A stretch of DNA of 64,000 nucleotides from Palsa-1400 sp036501625 (GCA_036501625.1 DASXZY010000045.1:208917-272916); one strand, 5' to 3'. Counted from the stretch's first letter, positions 19,838 through 28,949 are shown. Notes: generated by a model from the letters alone, not told the origin. Translations and numbers: made by a program.

Positions 19838-21715
19838 TCACTCAGGCTTTGTTTGAAGCGCAGGCGGGCCGCTTTTCATCCAGACCATGAGAATTCCAAC
19901 ATCCGACGGCGAAACACCAGATATGCGGGAAGCTTGGCCCAACGTCTCCGGCTGGATTTTGGCCAGTTTTTGACGAGCCTCAGTGCGGAGGCTGGGCACG
20001 CGCGCGTAGTCCATCCAAGACGGGATTTGCTTATCCTCCAACCCTTTCATCTTGGCCACTTCAATTTCCTGCCGCGCAATATAACCTTCATACTTTAGCG
20101 CGATTTCAACTTGCTGAATCACTTCTGCCGGGAGTCGGTCATCACGAGCAGGCAAATCTGCGTAAATTATTTCTGACCGGCGCAACAATTGGGCGAGCGT
20201 GTCCGGGCCGCAACGAGTCTTTTCCAGCCGTTGCAACTCGCCCTCGATCTTTGCCTTCTTCGTTTCAAACCTCCGGAAGTTCCGTTCCGGCAGGAGACCG
20301 ATGTTAAAGCCGAGTTGGGACAGCCGAAGATCAGCATTATCTTGGCGCAGCAAAAGGCGATACTCCGCCCGCGACGTGAACATGCGATACGGTTCAACAG
20401 TCCCTTTGGTAACCAAGTCATCGATCAACACCCCAATATAGGCCTCATTTCGGCGAAGCACCACCGGCGGTCGTTCCTGAACCCGGCGCGCGGCATTGAT
20501 GCCAGCCATCAACCCTTGCGCACCCGCTTCTTCGTAACCGGACGTGCCATTGATTTGTCCGCCCAAGAAAAGATTGCGGCAGACCTTTGTTTCCAGTGAC
20601 GCGTGCAACTGGGTCGGAAATGCAAAGTCATATTCGACAGCGTATGCCGGCCGCATGATCTCCGCGTCCTCGCAACCAATGATCGTGCGCACCATTTCGA
20701 CTTGCACCTCGAACGGCAGGCAAGTCGAAAACCCGTTCACGTAAATCTCATCTGTCGCGATTCCTTCCGGTTCGAGGAATATTTGCTGCCGCTCCTTTTC
20801 CGGGAACTTGACTATCTTGTCCTCAATGGACGGACAATACCGCGGCCCCACTCCCTCGATCACTCCCGAGTACATCGGCGACTTGTGCAGATTGGCCCGA
20901 ATGATCTGAGCCGTGGCGTCGGTGGTGTATGTAATATAGCAAGGCAGTTGGCCGCCGAGTTGATCAAGGATCGATCCTTTGGGATGCTTGGCCGATTGTT
21001 CCACGTGGAACAAATCATCCTTCCAATACGTGAAATACGGAATCGGCTCGTCTCCCGGCTGAATTTGTGTTCTGGAAAAATCTATGCTCCGTCGCAGCAA
21101 GCGGGGCGGGGTGCCAGTCTTGAGACGGCCCAATTCCAATCCGACTTCCCTCAACGATCCAGATAAGTCCATCGCAGCCGATTCTCCAGCTCGACCGCCC
21201 GCTTGCTGGTTAGCCCCAATATGCATTAACCCCCGCAGAAAAGTCCCCGTGGTGACCACGACTGTCACGCCATGATATTCGACTTCAAGTGTCGTCTGAA
21301 TTCCATAAGCCCCCGTATTGTTGTGCAATATCTTCGCGATTTGCCCCTGTTTCACATCCAGATTCGGTTCACGCTCGCAAATCCATTTGAGGCGGAACTG
21401 GTAGGCTTTTTTATCGCATTGAGCGCGCGGCGCCCAAACCGATGGTCCCCTCTTCGTATTGAGCATCCGAAATTGCAAGCCCGACATGTCCGTGGTCTTC
21501 CCCATCTCCCCGCCCAACGCATCGATTTCCCTGGCCAGATGTCCCTTGGCCAATCCGCCGATGGCCGGGTTGCAGGACATCTGCCCAATCGTATCGGCGT
21601 TCATCGTCAGGAGCAAAGTCGAACAACCCATGCGAGCCGCCGCCAAAGCCGCCTCCACTCCCGCATGGCCCGCTCCGACCACGATGACCTCATATTTCTT
21701 AGGGTAAATAAACAT
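19838..21715 (-). CDS. mnmG: tRNA uridine-5-carboxymethylaminomethyl(34) synthase MnmG (GidA)
   Basis: 625 aa, normal length. The N-terminal FAD-binding motif VVGAGHAGVEAALAAARMG is followed by the GidA signatures (CNPAIGGLAKGHL; GTSGYEEAGAQGLMAGINAA; the C-terminal EIEVAKMKGLEDKQIP helical region). With MnmE it modifies U34 of tRNAs reading NNA/NNG codons. mnmE and rsmG are not adjacent here. mnmG often lies near oriC, and this copy contains a parS-like palindrome. Confidence 0.97.
   Translation of the reverse strand: MFIYPKKYEVIVVGAGHAGVEAALAAARMGCSTLLLTMNADTIGQMSCNPAIGGLAKGHLAREIDALGGEMGKTTDMSGLQFRMLNTKRGPSVWAPRAQCDKKAYQFRLKWICEREPNLDVKQGQIAKILHNNTGAYGIQTTLEVEYHGVTVVVTTGTFLRGLMHIGANQQAGGRAGESAAMDLSGSLREVGLELGRLKTGTPPRLLRRSIDFSRTQIQPGDEPIPYFTYWKDDLFHVEQSAKHPKGSILDQLGGQLPCYITYTTDATAQIIRANLHKSPMYSGVIEGVGPRYCPSIEDKIVKFPEKERQQIFLEPEGIATDEIYVNGFSTCLPFEVQVEMVRTIIGCEDAEIMRPAYAVEYDFAFPTQLHASLETKVCRNLFLGGQINGTSGYEEAGAQGLMAGINAARRVQERPPVVLRRNEAYIGVLIDDLVTKGTVEPYRMFTSRAEYRLLLRQDNADLRLSQLGFNIGLLPERNFRRFETKKAKIEGELQRLEKTRCGPDTLAQLLRRSEIIYADLPARDDRLPAEVIQQVEIALKYEGYIARQEIEVAKMKGLEDKQIPSWMDYARVPSLRTEARQKLAKIQPETLGQASRISGVSPSDVGILMVWMKSGPPALQTKPE
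20997..21012. other. parS-like ParB-binding palindrome inside mnmG
   Basis: TGTTCCACGTGGAACA is a perfect 16-bp palindrome that differs from the canonical parS TGTTTCACGTGAAACA only by a compensated pair, and matches forms used by other bacteria. It encodes part of LFHVEQS in MnmG. Confidence 0.8.
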
Positions 21716-21741
21716 TCTCGGCCGCCATTATCGTTACATGA

Positions 21742-22563
21742 TCAAAAAAACGGGTTGTTTGCCCGTTCCTCCGCGACCGTGGTTAATGGCCCATGTCCGG
21801 GACAGAGCAAAGTATCCCCTGGGAGGGTCAGTATTTGATCTCGCACCTTTTGCCGTGCCAGCTCCCATGATTGTTTTCCCGTGCCCATCGACCCCGCAAA
21901 AATCGCGTCGCCGACAATCGCCACGTGCGGGGCATCATCAGGCCAGTTGCCTGCAATATACGTCACGCCATCCTCAGCATGGCCCGGCGTGTCCCGGTTC
22001 GTCAACCGCAGACTGCCGAGATGAGTGAAATCGTTGGTCCGATTGCGATGCTGGGGGGGCGCGCTTTTGGCACTGGTGTGCAAATGAATTTTGGGGAATT
22101 TTTCCCGCACCGCGCCCATGGCCGCAACGTGGTCATCATGGGTATGGGTCAAAAAGAGATGCTTCAACGCCAGGCCATTTTCCTCGATGCATTGAAAAAT
22201 CGGGCCAGCCTCCCATCCCGTATCGAATAAAGCCGCCTCCCGCGAAACCTCGTCCCAAATCAAATAGCAATGGACCGTCAAGCCGTTGCCAGTGGTCGTG
22301 AACTGGCGCAATTCTCGCCAAACCGTCAAATCAGATGCGGCAGGCAGCCAGCCCTTGGCGATTCGCTCCAGCTTGGCGCCATTCAATCCGACGGCCTGGC
22401 CGAGTGCGGTCAGATTGACAGCCGCTCCCAGTGTTCCCGTCTCTTCCAGAGCCAAGTACGCCGCCTCCGGCAACCCGCCCGCCTGGGCGGCGGCGCCCGC
22501 CGTCACGCCCGCCGAATTGCGTCCCTTGCGCAAGATGTCTCCCAAATGGTCTTCCAGTATCAT
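21742..22563 (-). CDS. MBL-fold metallohydrolase (glyoxalase II-like)
   Basis: 273 aa. Residues ~1-85 form a helical domain of unknown role. The metallo-beta-lactamase fold follows, with the zinc motif HTHDDH at ~135-140, a later GHAED and the Asp block IVGDAIF, and C-terminal PGHGP. Spacing resembles glyoxalase II and related thioester hydrolases, but the substrate loop is different, so the substrate is unknown. It starts 27 bp upstream of mnmG and may be co-transcribed with it. Confidence 0.85.
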   Translation of the reverse strand: MILEDHLGDILRKGRNSAGVTAGAAAQAGGLPEAAYLALEETGTLGAAVNLTALGQAVGLNGAKLERIAKGWLPAASDLTVWRELRQFTTTGNGLTVHCYLIWDEVSREAALFDTGWEAGPIFQCIEENGLALKHLFLTHTHDDHVAAMGAVREKFPKIHLHTSAKSAPPQHRNRTNDFTHLGSLRLTNRDTPGHAEDGVTYIAGNWPDDAPHVAIVGDAIFAGSMGTGKQSWELARQKVRDQILTLPGDTLLCPGHGPLTTVAEERANNPFF

Positions 22564-22802
22564 TCAGTTACTGAACACCCAAATCGCTTAAAAGCCAATT
22601 CCAAATTTTATCTGAATTAAGTTTAACTAATAAATATCGTTATGATTTGTTAATTATGACATAATATATTGCATTATATCCGTTAGGTGTTATTAGTAGC
22701 GAATGACAAACATTGTCTAATCTGGATGGAAAAGAATGCAGTTGCAGGTAAACGCAGGCAATTGCGGCAAATTACGGTAGATTGCGATATAAAATACGCG
22801 CC
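22564..22802. other. AT-rich spacer before the MBL gene
   Basis: 22590-22700 is strongly AT-rich and probably holds the promoter of the leftward MBL-mnmG unit. 22731-22800 is a 10-bp-period array. No gene seen. Confidence 0.5.
22731..22800 (+). repeat. 10-bp-period array, clearest example
   Basis: Gap-free decamers AAAGAATGCA, GTTGCAGGTA, AACGCAGGCA, ATTGCGGCAA, ATTACGGTAG, ATTGCGATAT, AAAATACGCG, with consensus ATTGCGGNAA in constant phase. It stops exactly at the 3' end of the glycerate kinase gene. Confidence 0.7.
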
Positions 22803-23912
22803 TCACCGCCAAGCCCGGGCCGTTTCCGCCGCCAGCCGTTCCAGGAACTGGGCCGCCTCGCTTTGAGCATGCGCCAAATCCGCCAATTCAATCAGCGCGC
22901 GCGTGCGCGCGAACAACCCGGATTCGGCCGCCGGCGCGTCAACGATTCCAGCCAGGCCAATGCACGGCACTCCTCGCGGACCGCAAGCGCGCGCCACCTG
23001 GCCCACGCCTTTCCCCATCCGTGTCTGCTCATCCATCGTGCCTTCGCCGGTCACCACCACATTCGCCGCGGCGATGCGCTCTTCCAGCCCCGCGCGGCGG
23101 GCGAAAAGTTCGAAACCCGATTCGATCTTGGCCCCGGCGAATGCTGTCAAACCAAAGCCCAGGCCGCCGGCCGCGCCCGCGCCGGGCGCCTTCGCGCAAT
23201 CCCGCCCGTGCTGCTCTTTCATCACGCGGGCCATGCGCGCGAGACATTTCTCCGCGAGCTCCAAATCCTCGCGGCGCAATCCCTTTTGCGGCCCGTAAAT
23301 CGCGGAACATCCGCTCAGCCCCAGCAGCGGATTGCGCACATCCACCGCTACAGTCAAACACATTTTAAGGAAGGTTTTCGGCGCGCGAATGTCCGCCAAC
23401 CGGCTCAGTTGCCACCATTCCTTCAAGGCCGCGCCATCGCCATCGAAAAAGCGCCAGCCCAGCCCGCGGGCCAGGCCGAACCCGCCGTCATTAGTCGCGC
23501 TGCCGCCAATGCCGGCCACGCATTCCTTGGCGCCCGCCCGCTCCGCCGCCCGCAGAACTTTGCCCAGGCCAAACGTGTCAAGTTGAAATGGGTGCAAACC
23601 CTTTCCCGCCAGCCTGGCCAGGCTGTTGACCGTCGCGGACTCAACGATGGCGAGCCTGGTCTTCGCCTTCCACCACCAAGGCGCGCGCACAGGACGATGA
23701 GCGGCATCGACGGCGGCCACCCAGCGCACGGCCGCGCCGAGCAATTCGCTCAGAACTTCGCCGAAGCCATCCCCGCCATCGCTCATGGGAAGCACGTCCA
23801 GAAAGTCCTCAGGCCGGCCCTTGTGCCAGCCGCGCGCGATGGCGCCGGCGGCCTGATGGGCTGTCAAACTTCCTTTAAACTTGTCGGGAACGATGAGAAC
23901 GCGCAGTGGCAT
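22803..23912 (-). CDS. Glycerate kinase (GlxK/GarK family)
   Basis: About 369 aa from the ATG at 23912 (MPLRVLIVPDKFKGSLTA), the conserved N-terminus of this family. The frame is open to 24053 but the upstream residues are unconserved. Signature blocks LPMSDGGDGFGEVL, AGIGGSATNDGGFGLARGLG and VVTGEGTMDEQTRMGKG are intact. It phosphorylates D-glycerate, usually at C2, feeding it into glycolysis. It is divergent from the next membrane gene, and its 3' end touches the 10-bp array. Confidence 0.93.
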   Translation of the reverse strand: MPLRVLIVPDKFKGSLTAHQAAGAIARGWHKGRPEDFLDVLPMSDGGDGFGEVLSELLGAAVRWVAAVDAAHRPVRAPWWWKAKTRLAIVESATVNSLARLAGKGLHPFQLDTFGLGKVLRAAERAGAKECVAGIGGSATNDGGFGLARGLGWRFFDGDGAALKEWWQLSRLADIRAPKTFLKMCLTVAVDVRNPLLGLSGCSAIYGPQKGLRREDLELAEKCLARMARVMKEQHGRDCAKAPGAGAAGGLGFGLTAFAGAKIESGFELFARRAGLEERIAAANVVVTGEGTMDEQTRMGKGVGQVARACGPRGVPCIGLAGIVDAPAAESGLFARTRALIELADLAHAQSEAAQFLERLAAETARAWR

Positions 23913-24006
23913 CGCGAAGCCGACAGTATCAAATCCCGTCCGCGAAAAAAGCATTTCAATTCCGCGCTGATTTGTCATGCTCGCGGTTTCGGATTTGCGC
24001 AAAATT

Positions 24007-24513
24007 ATGCCCTTGAATTCCAACAGCGTGGCGCCCGTGGCCATAACGGCCATCTTCGCCTGGCGAATCTACAATCGCGTGCGCAAAAATATTGGGCGGC
24101 AGGCCTTGCAGCCCAAGGGCCTCATCGCGCGAGTGGTCATGTTTTCCATCGTTGCCGCCGGCATGATCGCCTTTTCCATTATTTATCTGCCATTGCTGCC
24201 TGGCACACTCGGAGGATTGGTTTTAGGAGTCCTGCTGGCCGCGGCCGGATTGAGACTGACGCGGTTTGAATCAACGCCGGCGGGGCGTTTTTACACGCCC
24301 AACCCATATTTTGGCTCCGGGCTTTCCGTCCTGCTGGTGGTGCGAGTTGCCTGCCGGCTGTTTGTGCTGTCAAATCAAACGTCCGATTCTCCTCAGACGC
24401 CCGGCCTGCTGCAAAGCCCGCTTTCGATGTGCGTTCTGGGATTATTGGCCGGCTACTACATTGCTTATTCCATCGGCGTGCTCAAGCGCGGCCGGGTGGC
24501 AGCGGCAATTTAG
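24007..24513 (+). CDS. Small integral membrane protein (DUF1453/CcdC-like)
   Basis: About 168 aa with four or five hydrophobic helices and the N-terminal pattern AWRIYNRVRKNIGRQ of CcdC/DUF1453-type proteins. A further in-frame ATG lies at 23977, but the hydrophobic start and the family pattern fit 24007. No catalytic residues are seen. It overlaps the convergent DUF6807 gene by four bases. Function unknown. Confidence 0.65.
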   Translation: MPLNSNSVAPVAITAIFAWRIYNRVRKNIGRQALQPKGLIARVVMFSIVAAGMIAFSIIYLPLLPGTLGGLVLGVLLAAAGLRLTRFESTPAGRFYTPNPYFGSGLSVLLVVRVACRLFVLSNQTSDSPQTPGLLQSPLSMCVLGLLAGYYIAYSIGVLKRGRVAAAI

Positions 24514-25466
24514 CGGGCCGCGCCGAGGTCGGTCTTGTATTGCGCGGAGGCCTGGCGAAGCTGTTCGGGTGTCAAACGATCAGGATGCACCACGACCCGG
24601 TACCGCAACGCCAGCGTCTCCCCAGTCTCCAGCGTTTGCGGATGGTAAGTGATGACCGCCGGGCTAATGTAATACATGGGCGGGGCGTTGATGACATACC
24701 ACGGCGTGGGGCTGTTGAGATTGGCGCTGTCATCCAGAAAAGCCACGCCGCCCGCGCGGCCATCCGCGACCCCGGAAAAATCCAGCGCCGGAGCGCGCCC
24801 GCGAAAACGATGGTTCTCATACTCCACCGGCCCTTCGCTCGTGGCCACCTGCGCGTCCCGCAAATCTTCCGCCCCGCGAATGCCCAAGCCGGCATAGCCG
24901 CCCGACCGATTGACTCCGTTTTCGTCCACCGGCGGAGCGCGATCCAACAAGGCCGTGGCCGCCGCGCGGAACGTCATGTCCCAATCCAGATGATACCCCC
25001 CCGCCTGGTCCGGCGCCGACACCGTGATGACGCGATGCTCTGTCAACACAACGGGGCCGTTGCTGGGATGATAATTCAAATCCAGGACGAAGCGCGCGGA
25101 AAAATCCGGCTTCGCATGAACCTCCGGGGCCTTCCACGCCGTCACGCCTTCGGGCAAGCCGGTCTTTTTGCTTTCCTCCCAATAATTGACTTTGTTGACG
25201 TACTTCCACGAAAACCACAAGCCGCGATGCCACGGATGGTCCTTGGGCTGGTAACAACTCAGCATCGGCCCGCCCGCCACCGCCAGCGGATGAAAATTCG
25301 GTTTGATCTCCTTGCCGCCATAATTGAACCGCCACACGATTTGCCCGTCCTTGAGCAGCGCCAGCGAATCGGGCTTCTGATCCCAGGCAAGGCCGCTGGC
25401 CGAAACTGCCAGCGGGCCAGCCGCGCCGAAAAGCAGCGCCAGTGCGCCGATGAAAGCTGATTTCAT
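24510..25466 (-). CDS. Exported DUF6807 (PmoA-like) family protein
   Basis: 318 aa with a signal peptide (MKSAFIGALALLFGAAG...). The start was moved to the ATG at 25466; the frame is open to 25727 without homology. Conserved blocks are CYQPKDHPWHRGLWFSWKYVN and a late PPMYYISPAVITYHP. The family name PmoA comes from a remote similarity and does not mean methane oxidation. In Planctomycetota and Verrucomicrobiota these proteins lie beside sugar-catabolism oxidoreductases. A second member is encoded at 50019. Confidence 0.85.
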   Translation of the reverse strand: MKSAFIGALALLFGAAGPLAVSASGLAWDQKPDSLALLKDGQIVWRFNYGGKEIKPNFHPLAVAGGPMLSCYQPKDHPWHRGLWFSWKYVNKVNYWEESKKTGLPEGVTAWKAPEVHAKPDFSARFVLDLNYHPSNGPVVLTEHRVITVSAPDQAGGYHLDWDMTFRAAATALLDRAPPVDENGVNRSGGYAGLGIRGAEDLRDAQVATSEGPVEYENHRFRGRAPALDFSGVADGRAGGVAFLDDSANLNSPTPWYVINAPPMYYISPAVITYHPQTLETGETLALRYRVVVHPDRLTPEQLRQASAQYKTDLGAAR

Positions 25467-25744
25467 GGTTGTGATTTTAATGAGACCAAAAGTAATCAAA
25501 CAAAAGTTTTCAAGCAAGCCCGCAGAATGCCCGCTGCATAAACTAACGGTGGAGGCGCTGCGGCGCCTCCCTGCAACCGCGTTGGACGCCAGCACGCGCG
25601 AGGCCAGTTGCATCGTGCCGCCGGCGTCAAAAATCGCGCCGCCCTGCGAGACCGCGCATAGGCAGAAGCCCGCGCCCCAAGGGCACTCCGCATCTTGACA
25701 TACACACCGCCTGGCATCATACTGCAACCAGAAACTAAATCGCT

Positions 25745-26098
25745 ATGGAAACACCCGTGCTCGCCCAACCCGCCGGCCGCGACAAAATCTGGGGCATTCT
25801 CTGCCATCTCTCGGTGTTCTTTGCTCCCGCCGTGGGCATCGTCGTGCCGTTGGTCGTCTATCTTGCGATGAGGAACGAGTCCGATTATCTGGAAGCCAAC
25901 GCGCGCGAAGCGTTGAATTTTCACATTACTCTCCTGATTTATGGGTTGTGTTGCTTCGTCTTGTGCTTTTTTGTCATCGGCTTCCCGCTCTTGTTTCTGT
26001 TGTGGGTCGGGGCGATAATTTTTGGCATTATCGCCGCCATCAAAGCCTCGGATGGCCGAAGTTACCATTATCCACTGACCTTGCCTTTGGTCAGTTAG
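25745..26098 (+). CDS. DUF4870 membrane protein
   Basis: 117 aa with three hydrophobic helices (~18-40, ~60-82, ~84-102) and the DUF4870/Tic20-like pattern: WGILCHLSVFFAP, then ANAREALNFHIT, then GIIAAIKASDG. Function unknown. First of three small membrane genes in the same direction. Confidence 0.85.
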   Translation: METPVLAQPAGRDKIWGILCHLSVFFAPAVGIVVPLVVYLAMRNESDYLEANAREALNFHITLLIYGLCCFVLCFFVIGFPLLFLLWVGAIIFGIIAAIKASDGRSYHYPLTLPLVS

Positions 26099-26200
26099 AC
26101 GGTTTTCAAACCGGCTGATTTTTCCTTGCTTTGGCGGGGGTTCGGGAGAATCATCGCGCGAAAGCGGTTTCAGTCTGTCAACTTAACGAAGAGGAAACGT

Positions 26201-26728
26201 ATGCGCCAACGGCCAGTGTCCACTTTGATCTTCGGCATCCTCAACATCGGCTGGGCCTTGATGCTCATGGCCGGCCTGTTCATGATGATGGTGCTCTCGC
26301 GCATCAAAACGCCCTCCAGCAATCCCGCCTTGCAAGCGATGCAGGCGGACCCCAACTATTCCGCCTTGATGCACTTTAACGCGGTGGCTGGAGCCGTGAT
26401 GGGTGTCGTTCTCCTGACGTTCGGCATCGGGCTGCTGCTTCTCAAAGACTGGGCGCGCCTCGGCTCCATCATCTATTCGGTCATCGACATTGTGCGGGTG
26501 GTCGTGATGTCCATGCTCTCCTGGCCCTACACAAAGCGGATGATGGAAAATGTTCCCAACGTGCCGCAGGGAATGATGCAAGGCTTCGCCATGATTGGAT
26601 TGGTGGTTGGTCTTCTTTTCGGGGTGGGTTATCCGGCCCTGCTCCTCTTTTTCATGACGCGGCCCAATGTGATTGACGCCTGCCAGCCAGAGCAGCCCCT
26701 CCCTGAAGCCGCGCCGCCACCGGTTTAA
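26201..26728 (+). CDS. Hypothetical four-helix membrane protein
   Basis: 175 aa from the ATG at 26201, which is preceded by AAGAGGAAA, one of the few good ribosome-binding sites here; the earlier in-frame ATG at 26126 is poorer. Four hydrophobic segments and a Pro-rich C-terminal tail (PEAAPPPV). No family recognised. The stop is four bases before the next start, so the two are probably coupled. Confidence 0.75.
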   Translation: MRQRPVSTLIFGILNIGWALMLMAGLFMMMVLSRIKTPSSNPALQAMQADPNYSALMHFNAVAGAVMGVVLLTFGIGLLLLKDWARLGSIIYSVIDIVRVVVMSMLSWPYTKRMMENVPNVPQGMMQGFAMIGLVVGLLFGVGYPALLLFFMTRPNVIDACQPEQPLPEAAPPPV

Positions 26729-26731
26729 CTC

Positions 26732-28021
26732 ATGGACTCTCCGCCGCTCGACGCCCAGTCCTCTTTTCCGCCCCCGACTGGTTTGGCCCTGGCCAGTTTG
26801 GTCCTCGGAATTGCGGCGGTCGGGCTTAGTTTTCTCATAATCGGCGTTTTAAGCGGAATCATCGGCCTCGTGTTGGGGCTTGTCTATTTGAGCAAAAAAC
26901 GCGGCCCCACCGGCATGGCGCGATGGGGCGTCGGCTTGTCGATTTTCGGAATCCTGGCCAGCCTCGGATTCTTCGCGTTATATTACTATTCCTTCAAAAG
27001 CATGGGCCTGGGCCTGGGCTCTGTTGGCAGCGCGACGACTATTAACGTGACCGTAGGCAGCGTGTCGCCATTGCCTGCCAGCCCCTCGCCACTAAAATCA
27101 AATCTGCTTTGGACCGCGTCCATGCCCGGTGCAATGGGAATGTGCGCCGGGGATTGGCCGGGCGGCGGCTCGCCGAGCGTGCTGGTCGCCGTCGGCACGT
27201 CTCTGCATGTCCTGGACTTCGCCGGCCACGAAAAATCCATCATGGGCCTGCCCGAGAGTTTTACGTCCATCGAGTGCGGGCGAGATTCCACAGGACCGCT
27301 CCTGCTCGGCTATAGCCCCTGGGGTGGCCGCGCGGCGGTGATGAATCCTTCCGGCAAAACAATCTGGACCCCAAGGGCGATCACTGGCCTGGACGGCGCC
27401 CATTGGGGCGATGTGGATGGCAACGGCAACGACGATCTTGTTCTAGGCATGAATGGCTTTGGCGGATTGGCCTTGTATTCGAGCGACGTCAAGAAGCTGT
27501 GGTCCGCCGGGCTGGCCAATGTTTGGAATCAGGCCATCATTCCGCCGTCATCCAATCGGCCTGCCATGATCCTAGCCACCGACGCCGGCGGCTCGGTAAA
27601 TATATTCGACAAAACCGGAACGCGCCTGAACATCCTGCATCCCGCCACTGGCTATTATGCGGAAATGGCAGCCGGCGCGACCGAGAGCAATGCGGTGCAA
27701 ATCCTCGGATTCAGCGGCACTACCGTCGAAGCCTTTGATCTCGCGGGCAAACCGGCCTGGATCACCAGCGCGCTCACATTGGCGCCCAACGGAAGGCCTG
27801 GGGCGGTCTTGGGCGACTTCGGCGGCGACGGCGCCAAGGAATGGGCTTTTGTGGACGGCGGTGGAGATATGGTGCTCGCCACTGCCAGCGGGCAGAAAGC
27901 TTGCGCCATCGCCGGGCAAAACCGAATCCAGGGATTGGCGGTTGGGCGGCGGCCTGGGCAAGGCGACCTTCTACTGGTTTTGGACGCCGGCATGGTGCGG
28001 GCCTATTCATTCAGCCATTGA
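26732..28021 (+). CDS. DUF4190 membrane domain fused to an exported beta-propeller-like (FG-GAP/VCBS) domain
   Basis: 429 aa. Residues ~15-85 are two membrane helices with the DUF4190 pattern LALASLVLGIAAVG...GIIGLVLG. After a Ser/Pro linker, residues ~125-425 contain repeated blades such as WGDVDGNGNDDLVLGMNGFG and VLGDFGGDGAKEWAFVDGGG. These are FG-GAP-like with Asp/Asn calcium-binding loops. Probably a membrane-tethered propeller. Ligand unknown. Confidence 0.75.
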   Translation: MDSPPLDAQSSFPPPTGLALASLVLGIAAVGLSFLIIGVLSGIIGLVLGLVYLSKKRGPTGMARWGVGLSIFGILASLGFFALYYYSFKSMGLGLGSVGSATTINVTVGSVSPLPASPSPLKSNLLWTASMPGAMGMCAGDWPGGGSPSVLVAVGTSLHVLDFAGHEKSIMGLPESFTSIECGRDSTGPLLLGYSPWGGRAAVMNPSGKTIWTPRAITGLDGAHWGDVDGNGNDDLVLGMNGFGGLALYSSDVKKLWSAGLANVWNQAIIPPSSNRPAMILATDAGGSVNIFDKTGTRLNILHPATGYYAEMAAGATESNAVQILGFSGTTVEAFDLAGKPAWITSALTLAPNGRPGAVLGDFGGDGAKEWAFVDGGGDMVLATASGQKACAIAGQNRIQGLAVGRRPGQGDLLLVLDAGMVRAYSFSH

Positions 28022-28076
28022 CGCATGTGCTTTTTGTGCAATAATTTCCATATGAAACACGGGTTGGCCAGGCCGT

Positions 28077-28100
28077 CGAAAAAAAAGTGCGTTTTTTTCG
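28077..28100. promoter_or_regulatory. A/T-rich inverted repeat before the fecR promoter
   Basis: CGAAAAAAA (28077-28085) and TTTTTTTCG (28092-28100) flank a six-base centre. It could be a weak bidirectional terminator for the gene upstream or a bend next to the promoter. Confidence 0.35.
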
Positions 28101-28112
28101 TGCATTATGGAG

Positions 28113-28140
28113 TTGACATTTTTGACCCGCGCTGTAATCT
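28113..28140 (+). promoter_or_regulatory. Sigma-70-type promoter for fecR
   Basis: A perfect -35 TTGACA, 16 bases, then TAATCT as -10. The start would be near 28147, about 30 bases before the fecR ATG. Confidence 0.6.
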
Positions 28141-28175
28141 TGCCCCTGACAATGCAGATTAACTCTTTAAACGTT

Positions 28176-28922
28176 ATGAGAAAACTCCAGACTTTTGCAG
28201 CTTATTTGGCGGTTCTCGCGGTGGTCGGCATATCCTCCCTTCAGTCAGCCGAACCCGGTTCCATTGAGGGCACAGCGATGGTTCGAACCGTAAAAGGACG
28301 CGCCACCTACACCACTCCTGATGGAAGCAGCCATGTGCTGACCGCAGGAACTGAACTGGCCGCAGGTTCGACGATTCACACCGGCCCAAATACCTTTGTC
28401 TATGTCAGCGTCAATGGTTTGGCTTCCGCCGTCCGCATCGCGGCCGAAAGCACGATCACTATTGAGCGCATGAGCCGCACTGGTGCCACCCGCGAAGGCA
28501 ACACTGATACCGGATTGAGCCTCCAAGTCGGCTCTATCGTTGGCCAGGTCAAGAAACTCGCGGCTGATTCTCGCTACGAAATCAAGACTCCTCACGGCGT
28601 CGCTGGCATTCGCGGAACTGATTTCGCGGTTGATGTCGTTGCCAATGGCAATGGCCAATATACCGTCACCTTCACCAGCTTGACGGGCACAGTGGTTGCC
28701 TCAGCAGTAGTTGATGGCTCGATTATCACCAAAACGCTCATCGGCGGTGAATCTTGGACTGTCGGCGGCGAAGTGGTTCCGGTGCCGATCGATTTCCTCG
28801 AGGATTTGCTCTATCGCATGTTGGCCGATATTACGCCGACCCCGCAGCCCATCGGGCCGATTCTTATCCGCCCGCAGCCGGGTGGCGGCAGCGCCTCCGG
28901 CCCTAATTCCAACGGAGGATAG
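28176..28922 (+). CDS. FecR-domain exported protein
   Basis: About 248 aa from the ATG at 28176, with a signal peptide ending near SSLQSA (alternative ATG 28152). The FecR fold covers ~35-170: GRATYTTPDGSSHVL, LAAGSTIHTGPNTFVYV, and the hallmark IKTPHGVAGIRGTDFAV. The C-terminus is Pro/Gly-rich. Unlike true FecR it is exported without a sigma partner. Such proteins are commonly paired with CHASE2 cyclases, as here, and probably act as their periplasmic partner (inference). Confidence 0.88.
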   Translation: MRKLQTFAAYLAVLAVVGISSLQSAEPGSIEGTAMVRTVKGRATYTTPDGSSHVLTAGTELAAGSTIHTGPNTFVYVSVNGLASAVRIAAESTITIERMSRTGATREGNTDTGLSLQVGSIVGQVKKLAADSRYEIKTPHGVAGIRGTDFAVDVVANGNGQYTVTFTSLTGTVVASAVVDGSIITKTLIGGESWTVGGEVVPVPIDFLEDLLYRMLADITPTPQPIGPILIRPQPGGGSASGPNSNGG

Positions 28923-28949
28923 AAGCCCGCGTTTGTCCTGTAATCTTCA

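Noticed and set aside
18354..19856. 500-codon frame antisense to dnaK
   Set aside because: Same reason as for groEL; the sense strand is unambiguously DnaK.
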